From the NCBI RefSeq assembly GCF_019431355.1, contig NZ_CP080269.1, forward strand, positions 1,922,001 to 1,986,000: a stretch of DNA of 64,000 nt. Reading direction: 5' to 3'. Numbering within the stretch: the first letter of the stretch is position 1; each line of letters starts with the position of its first letter. Of the stretch, positions 1 through 10,000 are shown piece after piece. Below the pieces are notes generated by a model. It was not told where the DNA came from. It saw nothing but the letters and a program-made list of their open reading frames with translations, and made no database searches. The stretch comes from Paenibacillus sp. R14(2021) (lineage in GTDB: Bacteria > Bacillota > Bacilli > Paenibacillales > Paenibacillaceae). Position numbers and translations under genes: made by a program.

Positions 1-983
1 TTGCCGTCCGCATAGAACAGCTCACTGAACGTTTCTTGCTGCACGGCCTGCACTGTGTTAAGCGCAATATGTTCGATGCGCGGAGGATTCTCGTAGCCTG
101 CCTGCTCCACCGTACAGCAAAACCAATAGCGGCCGCGATCGTTGGCTGGATGCACCATAACCGGCAGCATGCCATGCGGTACCTTGAACGTCATTTTGCC
201 GCTGTACATAAGGTGAACCGTCTCGTCCTGTTCGACTTGCAGCGGCATCCATGCCGACTGGCCGCCTGCCCGTGCAGTGATATCCGCCATTTCGAGCTCG
301 TTCGAATCTGCGGCCTGTACCGCGTTCGCGCCTGAATCGTCAACGCTGCTTCCGTAGAACTTCCAAGAAACCTTGGCCGACGGCACGATTGTCTTGTATG
401 CGTCTTTAATTGGCGTGAGCGGAACGATGCCGTCGTCATAAAGGGTGAACGCCATTGTGATCGTATCACCCGGCAACAGCTCGCGGTCAAATGCGACATA
501 AAGTCGGTTGCCCTTGTGGGCCTCAGGTCCAAACGCAAAGAAAGAGACGCCGACATGATCGTTCGTCGACGTATAATCGTTCGCTTCTTTCTCGGTTCGG
601 ACGAGTATCCGCTCGATACTGGCCGGATGCAGCGTGAGCGGAACGACCGTCTCAAACGGTTGATCCTGCGCAAGCAGCTTCGTTCCCTTCGGCAGCACGC
701 GGCTGCGATCGGCGCCTGTGAAGCTCACTTCGGTATGCGCGCTGTGCGCCAGCTGCGGCTTTGCCCCAAGCAGCTTCAAAAATTTCAGCTGGTTCCGTTC
801 CGGAACGCGGTTGATGTAGAACTGCTGCATTTCACTCAGCCAAGCGAACAGCTCGATCATCGTGATGCCGGGATCATGTGCGTTCTCATCCGTCCACTCC
901 GGCAAAAATTTTGGAATCGCCTTGCGCGCTTCCTCCACGATTTGCTGAAAGCGGCGGTCATCCAAATTAGGCGTCGGCAGCAT
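1..983 (-). CDS. Putative baseplate assembly protein, eCIS wedge (partial, 3' end outside window)
   Basis: An open frame runs from an ATG at 983 to the left edge, giving about 327 residues of a longer protein. It has a perfect SD (GGAGGTG, 991-997). The N-terminus holds the signature of the large baseplate assembly proteins of contractile injection systems: a DDRRFQQI segment, then EWTDENAHDPGITMIELFAWLSE at residues 24-46 and an RNQLKFLKLLG helix. This family (Afp11/Afp12-like, gpJ-related) builds the wedges around the spike. It follows the other wedge gene by 21 bases, so it is the distal part of the same operon. The rest of the protein cannot be judged. Confidence 0.85.
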   Translation of the reverse strand, partial: MLPTPNLDDRRFQQIVEEARKAIPKFLPEWTDENAHDPGITMIELFAWLSEMQQFYINRVPERNQLKFLKLLGAKPQLAHSAHTEVSFTGADRSRVLPKGTKLLAQDQPFETVVPLTLHPASIERILVRTEKEANDYTSTNDHVGVSFFAFGPEAHKGNRLYVAFDRELLPGDTITMAFTLYDDGIVPLTPIKDAYKTIVPSAKVSWKFYGSSVDDSGANAVQAADSNELEMADITARAGGQSAWMPLQVEQDETVHLMYSGKMTFKVPHGMLPVMVHPANDRGRYWFCCTVEQAGYENPPRIEHIALNTVQAVQQETFSELFYADG

Positions 984-1004
984 AGACGTTCACCTCCTTC
1001 CTGG

Positions 1005-4000
1005 CTAGTTCGTTTGTACGTGAACCTTATGCGAACCGCTGCACAGCAGTGCATGCGGGAATTGCGATTGTTTGGCCGGATCGATTTCGGTTCTGGTTCC
1101 GTCCTCGACCTTCACCATGGACAAATAGAGTTTATCGATGTTTTTGATCGAGCGAATTGATTTGAGCAGGGAATAAAACAACGACGGATGCAGTGTTTCG
1201 CCGATTTCCCATCCTCGGCCGTCCAGCTTTCCCTTCAGCGGATCCAGGAACAGCGTCAATTTGTCGATGCATGCCGTTTCTGTGGGCAGCACGTCATCAA
1301 GCGCTTCAACTGTCACGACGACCGTCACGGACACCTCTAGGAAAGCAGGCGCAATGACTTGCACGGACGGCGCATGGGCAACTGTATTTGCAGCTCGCTC
1401 AATCAAATAAGCTTCAATCTGGCGTTTCAATGCCGGGAACAGCGCGTAGCCTCTTTCACCCGGTACAGAGAGCGCGACCAGCGTAATCGAACCTAAGCTG
1501 TGCTCCATGTACACGTTCCGGTTCGGCAGGCATTTGACCTTCGTTAGTCCGGGATACGCTTCTCTAGCCAGCCACTCGAAATCCTCCGCTGTTACGGCGC
1601 GGCCTTGATGCTTGAGCCGCTGCGGTCCGCGCAGCATCGCCGCTTCCAGCCGTTCCGTGTGGCAGCCCCCGCCTGCAGGCTCCGGGTTGGTTGCTCCAGC
1701 GATAAATGCGATCGATTGCAGCAGACCCTTGATTTCGCCTGCACCGATATTGCCTTCTTCGCCGGCCGTGACTTTATAGTTGACGCGAATGCTGTCCGGA
1801 CCTCCGCCCGGAACCGCACGCCCGTGAATGCCTTCGCCGAACGTGATTGTGCCGGCAGAGCCATCCAGTACGTAATGCCGATCATCGGCAGCAGAAGCAA
1901 GGAACGAATCGACGCCGCTCCATCGTACCCATACGCGCTGCACAAGACCTTCGCTGTCGTAAAGCACTTCGATCGATTCCGGCGACTGGCGTACATGGGC
2001 TTCCAGCTCATGCAGCGTCATCGCTTCGGTTTCGTCGACCCAGACTTCCTCGGCGATGACCGGTGATCGGGACAATCGGTAGATGCCGCGTGAACGTTCA
2101 GGCGTTTCCGCCGTAATCGTGCGCTGTTGAAGGACCGAGACGGCGTTAAGATCGAGCCGATTGGCTGCAGGACGCGCGAAATCCGACGCATCATAGCTGT
2201 CATCCCGATTCACCGCGCGCAGCCAGTATCGTTCCCTGCCGTAAAGCAGCGTACTGCTTAGCTCAGGCGGACCAGCGAATTGAATGGAGCCGCTCTCGGT
2301 AAAGCCGTTCGTCTCATCGATGACGGAAAGAGGCATCCAGCGGACCGTTGTGCCTTCACGTACAAGTGCCTCCCATTCCACCCATGGCCGCTTGACCGCC
2401 TCCCATTTGGATGGCGCCAAGGTAACAAATAGGGAAATCGGCCCTTTAACCGGCGGCACATCGAAGCCCAGCACGACCGCAGGATGCTCGCAGTCGATCG
2501 GCTCGAATATTCGAAACGGCGTGCCGCTCCCGCCTCCCGCCTCCAGCGTCAAATCCCGCATCGCGGCATTGTTGAATGCAACTGCGGATTCCGCCGGAAA
2601 GCTGCGGTCACCGTACGAATACTGAAGCTTCAGTTCGTTCAACCAAGGCGTCACGTACACCATTTCCGGCGCATACATATTGTCCATCGCAATAACTCGA
2701 ACGCGTATCCAATAGTCGAATTGCGCGTTGACGAAGGTGCGTTCCAAATCCTCGGGACATTGAAGCGATACGCTGCAGAGCAGGTCCTCATCCTCCGGCA
2801 GCTCGCCGAACATCGTTTCGTAGCTTTCGCTGCCGGGAAATTTCACCCAGCCGCTTCCGTTCCAATACTCCCACAGCACTCGTTGAATGCGAATGCGCGG
2901 CGGATCCTTCTTCTCCAGCTCCGCCCGGCGCATAATCATACGCCAACGAATCTCGGGATCCGGCGCCGTGCGCAGCGCGGAAGCAACGGCCTTCATCCGA
3001 AACCGGATGCTCAGCCTGCCTTCCCGCTTGCATAGCGCTTCTTCGCTGCTGATATAGAAGGTCGAGTACGGCGCGAAATGTTCCCCGAATGGATAGAAGC
3101 CATCCGGGCTCAGTTCCATATCGTTATAGATCAGCATCGACGGCGCTATGCCGTCCACGCCGGCATTCGGGTCAAAAGCCGAGGTAAGCGTAATCTCATC
3201 GAGCTCCACGTCTTGGCTGAGCAGCGGATTCGCAGCGCCTTCAAGCGACTTCAGCCTGCAGCGGATGAAACGGCCCTCTATGCCGCCGATAATCAGCTTA
3301 TCCACCGGCTTGACGACTGATTTGTGCAACACGATACCGGATACCGCTGGGGTTACATGATCGAATGACACCCATTCGCCTTCCGAATAGTAGCTCCACT
3401 CCAGGCAGGTCGTATCCGCCATGATCTCAGCCAGCTGCGGCTGCTTGTACTTCTTGGCGGAATGGTAGAAATTCACTTTAATGACAGCGGGATGCGTTGC
3501 ATGAAGCAGATCGTCCTCGCGTAAATATAACGCGTGCTCCTGCAAGTTCGTCCCTTGCACAGCCTGAAATAATCCGATGTCGCCCTTGTCGGCCGCAAGG
3601 CGCTCGCTGTAGTTGTCCGCTGCCAGCGCGATTGCATCCTGCGCCGGACTCACGCTGATGATGTCCGTAAGCCGTGCCGGCGTCACGAGCAGCGCTCGAT
3701 CGCTCTCATAGATGAGCTCTTCGCCGCCATTCGGAGAAGGCGCCGTCAGCTGTGTGCCCTTCGGAATCCATACCGGCTCTGACGCGCCTTCGTTCAAACG
3801 AAAGACAACATTGGTGCGGGCAGGACGAGCCGACTGCAGGCGTGTCTCCAGCATGTTCAAGAATGAGATGAAATTCTTCTCCGGCGCACGGTTTAGACGC
3901 TTCACATTCTCCTGCAGCATATTCGCCGCCAGAAAGAAAAGCGCCGTGCCCGGATCCGGATCGTCCGGGGAAAACCGCCATTCCGGCGTATAGAAAGGGG

Positions 4001-4091
4001 CCGTCTCCTTCATCCAGCGGGCAAACGAAGCCAGATCGCGCTTATCGATTGCCTGCGGCGCAAGCGCCCCGCTTCGAGTATTGTTCGTCAT
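1005..4091 (-). CDS. Putative baseplate assembly protein (Afp12/baseplate J-like wedge)
   Basis: A 1028-aa protein. The N-terminus (residues 17-65) carries the family pattern ASFARWMKE, then FSPDDPDPGTALFFLAANM and a KNFISFLNML helix, followed by VPKGT-type beta-rich segments (WIPKGTQLTAP near 110). The C-terminal third matches baseplate J-like proteins: FGEGIHGRAVPGGG, then RVNYKVTAGEEGNIGAGEI and LTKVKCLPNRN. It should form the baseplate wedge linking spike hub to sheath. It lies 25 bases after the gp25-like gene and 21 before a second wedge protein with a similar N-terminus, the usual Afp11/Afp12 arrangement. Family assignment is firm; the exact paralogue number is not. Confidence 0.88.
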   Translation of the reverse strand: MTNNTRSGALAPQAIDKRDLASFARWMKETAPFYTPEWRFSPDDPDPGTALFFLAANMLQENVKRLNRAPEKNFISFLNMLETRLQSARPARTNVVFRLNEGASEPVWIPKGTQLTAPSPNGGEELIYESDRALLVTPARLTDIISVSPAQDAIALAADNYSERLAADKGDIGLFQAVQGTNLQEHALYLREDDLLHATHPAVIKVNFYHSAKKYKQPQLAEIMADTTCLEWSYYSEGEWVSFDHVTPAVSGIVLHKSVVKPVDKLIIGGIEGRFIRCRLKSLEGAANPLLSQDVELDEITLTSAFDPNAGVDGIAPSMLIYNDMELSPDGFYPFGEHFAPYSTFYISSEEALCKREGRLSIRFRMKAVASALRTAPDPEIRWRMIMRRAELEKKDPPRIRIQRVLWEYWNGSGWVKFPGSESYETMFGELPEDEDLLCSVSLQCPEDLERTFVNAQFDYWIRVRVIAMDNMYAPEMVYVTPWLNELKLQYSYGDRSFPAESAVAFNNAAMRDLTLEAGGGSGTPFRIFEPIDCEHPAVVLGFDVPPVKGPISLFVTLAPSKWEAVKRPWVEWEALVREGTTVRWMPLSVIDETNGFTESGSIQFAGPPELSSTLLYGRERYWLRAVNRDDSYDASDFARPAANRLDLNAVSVLQQRTITAETPERSRGIYRLSRSPVIAEEVWVDETEAMTLHELEAHVRQSPESIEVLYDSEGLVQRVWVRWSGVDSFLASAADDRHYVLDGSAGTITFGEGIHGRAVPGGGPDSIRVNYKVTAGEEGNIGAGEIKGLLQSIAFIAGATNPEPAGGGCHTERLEAAMLRGPQRLKHQGRAVTAEDFEWLAREAYPGLTKVKCLPNRNVYMEHSLGSITLVALSVPGERGYALFPALKRQIEAYLIERAANTVAHAPSVQVIAPAFLEVSVTVVVTVEALDDVLPTETACIDKLTLFLDPLKGKLDGRGWEIGETLHPSLFYSLLKSIRSIKNIDKLYLSMVKVEDGTRTEIDPAKQSQFPHALLCSGSHKVHVQTN

Positions 4092-4116
4092 GGTTTCCTG
4101 CTCCGCCCTTTGTCAG

Positions 4117-4515
4117 CTACTTCGTGCCTTCCTCCAAATAGAAAGGGTAGACCTGGTTAAATAGATTGTTCGTGCTCCGGACGACATACGAAATATGGAG
4201 CATCAGCTTGCCTGCGTGAATACCGTCCGTTTCGGCATGAACCTCCACTTCATGTACGCGCGGCTCCCATATGCGGATCGCCTCTTGAATATTCGTTTCC
4301 AATAAACGAAGCGTCGTTTCGTCTGTCGTCTCGAACACGAACTCGTGTATGCCGCAGCCAAAATCCGGCCGCATCACGCGTTCGCCCTTGGACGTGCCAA
4401 GAATGATACGGATTGCCTCGGCGATATCGTCTTCCTTCTCCGCCGTCTTGATCCGTCCCGTCGTGGGATCGACCTCAATGGGGAATTTCCAGCCTCTTCC
4501 CAGAAACGCTGCCAT
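4117..4515 (-). CDS. gp25-like baseplate wedge protein (Afp9-like)
   Basis: A 132-aa protein of the phage T4 gp25 / lysozyme-fold wedge family. Diagnostic features are GWKFPIEVDPTTG at the N-terminus, the central AIRIILGTSKGERVMRPDFGC block holding the EPR-type core element, and LETNIQEAIRIWEPRV. Family members bind the sheath-baseplate junction and are not enzymes. I place the start at the second Met because AAGGGGG lies 8 bases before it; the upstream in-frame ATG (4533) has no good SD. It sits 25 bases after the spike gene. Confidence 0.85.
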   Translation of the reverse strand: MAAFLGRGWKFPIEVDPTTGRIKTAEKEDDIAEAIRIILGTSKGERVMRPDFGCGIHEFVFETTDETTLRLLETNIQEAIRIWEPRVHEVEVHAETDGIHAGKLMLHISYVVRSTNNLFNQVYPFYLEEGTK

Positions 4516-4540
4516 CCTTGCCGCCCCCTTCATACCCGCA

Positions 4541-5254
4541 TTAATTGATTTTTACCATCGAGCCTTTGATATTAATAATGCCATCCGACTTGATGTCAAC
4601 AGTCGCTCCGCCCTTCAAATTCAGCGCAGCCGTTGCTTCAAGCTTAATCTGCGTCGATTTGATTGCGATTTCCTTGCTGCTGGAGATCGTGATATCGCCG
4701 GATGCCGCGATTTCGACTTTCGTCGTGGAGCTCTTCAGCGTCAGCTTGCCGCTCGTGCCGCCGGTAATCGTCAATTGATGGTTTCCGCTGTCGTCACTCA
4801 GCTTGATCTCCGGTCCGCTGTCGGTGAACTCCAGCTTGCTGCCCTTCTTCGTCTTCAGCGTAATCTTCTCGCTGGATGACGTATCGTCGAAGATGAACTC
4901 ATGCCCGGATTTGGACTTGATCTTACGTATATTGTTGTTCTCGTCGCCTGCCGGCGCCGGATTCGTCTTGTTCCATAATGATCCGATCACGTACGGCTGG
5001 TTGAAATCGCCCATATGAAACGCGACCAGCACCTCGTCATTCACTTCCGGCACGAACAAGCTGCCTCGATCTTTGCCGCCCATGAACGTTAAACAGCGGA
5101 CCCAGTCGGTTTCCTGATCGATTTCGCGGTGAGGAAACTTCAGCTTCACGCGGCCAAGCTTATCCGGATCCTTATTGTTCGTGACGAGCGCGAGCATAAC
5201 GCCTTCCACGCCGCCGGAGCCCGAACCGCTCGAGCCGTACATGCCGTTATTCAT
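4541..5254 (-). CDS. Spike protein, gpV/VgrG C-terminal type (OB-fold plus beta-helix)
   Basis: A 237-aa baseplate assembly protein V family member. Residues 18-95 form the gp5/VgrG OB-fold (VMLALVTNNKDPDKLGRVKLKFP, then WVRCLTFMGGKDRGSLFVPEVNDEVLVAF and YVIGSLWNKTNPAP). Residues 110-237 are short repeats rich in I/K/S/T, expected for the triple-stranded beta-helix of the needle. The start overlaps the stop of the gpD-like gene in ATGA, so the two are translationally coupled. In Afp8/Pvc8 and T6SS VgrG these halves are fused; here they are separate. A PAAR-type tip is not visible in the window. Confidence 0.88.
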   Translation of the reverse strand: MNNGMYGSSGSGSGGVEGVMLALVTNNKDPDKLGRVKLKFPHREIDQETDWVRCLTFMGGKDRGSLFVPEVNDEVLVAFHMGDFNQPYVIGSLWNKTNPAPAGDENNNIRKIKSKSGHEFIFDDTSSSEKITLKTKKGSKLEFTDSGPEIKLSDDSGNHQLTITGGTSGKLTLKSSTTKVEIAASGDITISSSKEIAIKSTQIKLEATAALNLKGGATVDIKSDGIINIKGSMVKIN

Positions 5255-6351
5255 ATTGCATTTCCCCCTACCTCGAAGCTCGTCGTATAGCCGGATGATG
5301 ATATGGAATGGGTTACCTGGGTCAAATACATCGGCTGATTGAACTTGGCTCCGAGCCCGTCCAGCTTGATGTAGCGTCCGGCGCGAATCTCCGGAATGCC
5401 GATGCTTTCGCCGGAACCGGTTACGAGATCCATTGCCCGTTCGTTCATCATCGCATCCGCCAGCTCCTGCGCTTCCTGCATCGTCGTTGCATTGGTGTAC
5501 ACGTACTCTTTGGTGTAATCGGCCAGCGCGCGCATAATATCTTTGCCCGTGCGCGAGTTCGAGCCAATAATATCGATTTGGCCGGAAGTGGCTTCAATCG
5601 CCTTGGAGGTCTTCGGATCGAATCCGCGAACGATGACCTGGCTGACTTGGTTCGATATATCGACGCTCGTGGAATAGCTGCGCAGGTTCTTGCCGTACAT
5701 CAGCGTAATGACCGGCGTCTTGCTGTTCTTCGATTCGCGGAAATACAATGTCTTGCCGACGACGAAGCAGTCAAAGTCGTTGTCTTTCGCCAGCTTGTTC
5801 AGAAACTGAAAATCCGTCATTCTAATTTGCTCGATGATCGGCTTCGTAACCTCCGTCGCATCCACCTTCAGCGTTGCTCCGTATTTTGCGCCGATTACCT
5901 TGACGACGTCGCTGTCCTTCTTTTCCTTCCAGGAGTTGGAGTGCGCTCCCTTCATCATTAGGAACGAAATATCCATGCCGGATATGTTCACCGTGGGATT
6001 GCCGTCCGAAGGGTAATCGAGATCTACCGACGTTATGATGCCGTAGAAGACCGTCTCCAGCTTGTCCGTGTAACCCATCTTGATTTCTACGTATTTGCCA
6101 ACGGCCAGAAAGCTGTTGATCCATTGAAATTCGCGTTTGATGGGATCGAACGCATTCGCTACGGTAAAATGGAACGAATCCGCCTTCTGATCGACCGTTG
6201 TGCTCACTCGGATCGTCGAGATGGCAACGCTCTGCCGAATCATGCTGTTGCCGTCGATCATGACTTCGAAAGCAGGCGCGAAGAAATTCCGGTACTTCTG
6301 TTCCAAAGCGTCGAACGTATAGGTACTGTTATCGAATTTCACGTTTGCCAT
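5251..6351 (-). CDS. Phage late control D-like hub protein (gpD / VgrG N-terminal half)
   Basis: A 366-aa member of the gpD/gp27-like hub family. It starts with a short beta region (PAFEVMIDGNSMI), then VDQKADSFHFTVANAFDP, VEIKMGYTDKLETVFYGIITSVDLDYP and GNPTVNISGMDISFLMM, the tube-like domains of the hub. A later LAKDNDFDCFVVGKTLYFRE block is typical of the family. It should form the trimeric platform from tube to spike. It starts directly after the LysM gene (SD GGAG overlaps that stop) and shares four bases with the gpV gene, making a two-gene version of Afp8. Confidence 0.87.
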   Translation of the reverse strand: MANVKFDNSTYTFDALEQKYRNFFAPAFEVMIDGNSMIRQSVAISTIRVSTTVDQKADSFHFTVANAFDPIKREFQWINSFLAVGKYVEIKMGYTDKLETVFYGIITSVDLDYPSDGNPTVNISGMDISFLMMKGAHSNSWKEKKDSDVVKVIGAKYGATLKVDATEVTKPIIEQIRMTDFQFLNKLAKDNDFDCFVVGKTLYFRESKNSKTPVITLMYGKNLRSYSTSVDISNQVSQVIVRGFDPKTSKAIEATSGQIDIIGSNSRTGKDIMRALADYTKEYVYTNATTMQEAQELADAMMNERAMDLVTGSGESIGIPEIRAGRYIKLDGLGAKFNQPMYLTQVTHSISSSGYTTSFEVGGNAI

Positions 6352-6354
6352 CGT

Positions 6355-6981
6355 TTACTCCAGCCTCGGAACGATGATTTTGCGGCCAGTGCGCAGCTGT
6401 CTCGGATTATCGATGCCGTTCGCTTCCGCAATTGCCCGCCATTCGCCGGGATCCTCGTACTCTTCCGCAGCGATCATCCAAAGCTGGTCGCCCTGCTTCA
6501 GCGTCTTCTGCTTCGTCCGGTCCGCGGATTGGCGCGGGATGTTCTGATACTGCTCCTTCATGCTCTGCAGCGCGCGGAACGAAACGTTCAGCGTCGCGCG
6601 GACCGGCAGGCCGGAATCGAGGAACATCGTGAATTTCTGGGAAACGCGTTCTACAACGCCTTTGAAATCCAGCGATCCCCAGACGAATCGGCAGCTAGGC
6701 GGTGCATGCAGATCCTTGTCTACATCAAGCAGCTTGGACACCTTGGCCGTCAGCAGCCTGACATCGCTCGCTTTCTCGTACGTATCGAAAAATAAATCCA
6801 TGGAAAGCGTCGTCGCTTCGCCGCTGATGAACTGCGCGATCGGCGTCTGCAAGCCGGGAATGGTCTGCCACGCAAACGTATTGCCGGATTCAAGATTGTA
6901 TTCGCTTGGATTAAACAGCACTTCCAGCTGTTCGGTTCCCGTGCCCCGGGTGACGATAATCTTCGCTTTCTTCAAAGCCAT
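6355..6981 (-). CDS. LysM-containing tube/baseplate adaptor (Afp7-like)
   Basis: A 208-aa protein. The N-terminal ~150 residues fit the CIS tube-protein family (EQLEVLFNPSEYNLESGNTF, then FISGEATTLSMDLFFDTYE and CRFVWGSLDFKGVVERV). A C-terminal LysM-like motif follows (TLKQGDQLWMIAAEEYED, then WRAIAEANGIDNPRQLRTG, ending KIIVPRL). In Afp and PVC the equivalent links the first tube ring to the spike hub; here LysM probably serves baseplate binding rather than peptidoglycan, which is inference. It is followed by the gpD-like gene after three bases, the expected operon position. Confidence 0.88.
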   Translation of the reverse strand: MALKKAKIIVTRGTGTEQLEVLFNPSEYNLESGNTFAWQTIPGLQTPIAQFISGEATTLSMDLFFDTYEKASDVRLLTAKVSKLLDVDKDLHAPPSCRFVWGSLDFKGVVERVSQKFTMFLDSGLPVRATLNVSFRALQSMKEQYQNIPRQSADRTKQKTLKQGDQLWMIAAEEYEDPGEWRAIAEANGIDNPRQLRTGRKIIVPRLE

Positions 6982-7011
6982 GCCGGCTCCGCGCCTCCTT
7001 CCGCCGCTGCG

Positions 7012-10000
7012 TTAAAACCCGCTTCTGCGCTGCTCGAATTTCATCTTCTTCTCGAATGCTTTGAAAACCTTGTCCGCAATCGCGTCCGGCTGCAAATGCG
7101 GCATGTTCAGCAGCATTTGCTGAATTTGCTTCGCATCGATGACCGGCGCCGCCGGCGGCTTCACGGCCGCCAAGCTTTGCTGAACGGTCGCGGCCGCAGC
7201 AGCGGCTGCCGCGGCTTTCGCCGCATGATGCTGCATCGACGGCGGCGACACGGAACGCGGAGTCTCCGGCGCTCCTGGCTGCTGCGGCTTGGCCGCGTAA
7301 TGCAGTGCGGGCTGGGCAGGAGCGGGCGGGCGGTCCGCCGCCGCAGCAGCCGCCGCAACGCGGCTCAGCTGGCCTGGCACGCCTGCGCCGCTCTCCGCAA
7401 GCGGCACTGCGGTTCGCCGCTGGATCAACATGCTCGCACTTGCTGTGCTTGCCGTGCCCAACGGAAGAACAGAGCGGCGCTGCGTTAGCAGGTTGTTCAC
7501 AGCCTGATGTATTCTCGATGGAGAGGCTGATCTTCTGCCTGCTGTCGGCTTAGGACTAACAACCCTGACGCCGGCTTCACCGTTATTAGTACCTGTCCGG
7601 CGCTGAACCAGCGTCCCTAAGCTTGCCCCAGCGATGATCGCTGAGTCACGTCCTTCTGCTCGGCGCCGTGTCCGATACAACATCGCTGCGGTTCCGATGG
7701 CGTTATCGCCTATAGTTGCATGGAATCGGCGCTGTACGAGCGCAGCTGAAGCATCATGCTCTGGCGAACGATTTCGCTTCATTGCGCTCTTCGCTCCAAG
7801 AATACCCCCCCGATAGGCCAGCCCCTGCTGTAAGAATCTTGTTGTGGACGATAGACCTATGAAGGCACTTGCAGCAAGCCGACGGGCTTGCTGCAAGCCG
7901 CCTGCTGCTGCTGATTCGGTCATATTACTCGAAGCAGCTGCTGTTAATCGCCGCAAGGTTAACGGCCTCTGAGCTGCGGCTGGATCTATGGCCAAGCCAA
8001 TTTGCTGGCGATGCAGCAGCCGGCTAAACGCAGCCTCGGTTCCGTTAATGTCCGGGCTTCTGCGCAGCGTAGGCGAGTCAGTTCCGACCGTCCTTTGAGG
8101 CAAAGTCAAAGCCTGACTGGATGTGTCCCCGCTTACGGATGTGCCCGCAGCTGTAAGACCGCCTCCAGATAAACTACTGTTCGAAGTCTGAGTAACCTTG
8201 CGGCTGGCAGAAGCTCCGCCGCTGCTTGTTGGCTTCGGCCTCATTGTCAGCAGACCAGCAGCCTCTGCAGCTGCCCTACTATGGATCCCCGCCGCTAATC
8301 GCGTTCGACGCAGAACAAGGCTGCTGAACGGGATTTTGGATTCGGACGTCCCGTCGATGATCCGCTTCGGCGATCGTTCCGAGACACGGCCCATACCCAA
8401 TGCAGCAGATCGGCGCTGCACCGCTGCTCCTGCAGTCTCTCGCAGCGCGCCTAAGGCAGTCGATCCCATGTTCTCCGGTTTCATGGTCTCATCGTTCGAA
8501 GCGGCTGCCGCTTCTCGCCGATTAGTCGCCCGAACGCCTCGCTTACCCACAGCTGTCCAGTCTTGATCGACAGTTAAAGGAACGTAGCGGTGAATTTGCA
8601 GTGGTTCGTCTCTATTGGAGAGCCGCTTAGCGATCAACCGGTCTCGCGCTGCGAAATGAATACGGCCTGTTATAGAGTCTGAATCCGTTGTCGTTTGGAC
8701 CTGAGAATTCCCGATGCTTCTCGATTCGTCTGTCAAGCCTCGTAATCTCTGAGGCGGCCGGATAATGCTGCCGACGACTGTTGCTGCCGCATCATTCCGG
8801 ACGCGGCGCTGAACGAGCTGTAAGCCTTCTTTCCCAGCTGCCCGGACGCGATCCTGCAAGGAAATGCCTTCAAGCTTACTCCGATCCGTCTCGAATGGGT
8901 TTGCTTTCTCCGAGACGTGCAGCGACTGAAGCTGGCGATTGCGCAAACGATGCATGAAAGTTTCCGTGCGGACGCCCCCCGGCGTCGATGCTTTCATGAT
9001 CGTCAGCAAGCGGTTACGATGAACTGCAGTCCAAGCGTCAAGCTTCTCTTCTGTACGTTCTCTGGATGGCTCTATCAAGGATGGCGCGCTAGTTTTTGTT
9101 TTATGAAGCGCCTGATCCATGATAGGCCCGCCAGTATTGCTTTCATTGAGACGCGGTGCATGCTTCGGCCGAATCGCTGCTTGTACTCGGAAAGCCCGCT
9201 TCGTTCCTGCTGCAGCATCCGCATTAAACGCGAACTCCGCGTTTCGCTGCAGCGGCTCATTCCGCACAGCCTTGCTGCCTCTGCTCTTCGAGCCTGATGC
9301 GTTCAAGTCGGCTGCTCCGCTTAAAGGCAGCGTCCGATGCAACAGGGCTGATGGCGCTAGCTTAATCGGCCGGGCGGGACGAGCAGTTACGACGGCACGA
9401 AGCACAGGTTGTTTAGAGTCCTTGTCATCCCATGCGAGGCTGGAGCTCGTGTGCAAGCTGCCTGCTTTTGACGTTTGCACCCTCTGTTTCATGCCTGACG
9501 CGGATATCCTCTGGATGAAACCTTCCGCCAGCGATAAGACGGATATCCCCTTCCCGCCTGCAACAAGCTGCCTTTGTATCGCAGTAGGTACGGCGCGTAG
9601 ACGAGCCAAAGTTGGCCCGGCTTCATTCTCCGGCAAATAGCTGGGAGAAGGAGCATTTGAGCGATTTTCCTGGTCGCGAGTAACAGCAGCTTGCTGCGCA
9701 GTACGCCGACTCGAAGGTGTACTTTCCAGAGGGCGACTCCCCTGCTCGAGCTGCTGTGCCGGGCGTTCCCCAGCTTGTCGCCGCTGTCTTCCCTGCTTGG
9801 TTGGCAGTTCTGTTACCTCGGCAGCCACGGTGCCAAGCTCGGAATTCTGTGCTTGTTTGTACGATCGCCGAACGGCACTTATCCGCACATCATGGGCGGG
9901 TGCTTCAGAGAAAGCAGGCAATTGCCTTCGAAGAATGATGCTCGCAGGCTTGCGAATCCAAGAAACCGGGCTGCCCTCAGCACTTGGGACAATTGCAGCC

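Noticed and set aside
36-1160. Plus-strand open frames opposite the baseplate genes
   Set aside because: They are antisense shadows of well-supported eCIS genes, without SD or domain content.
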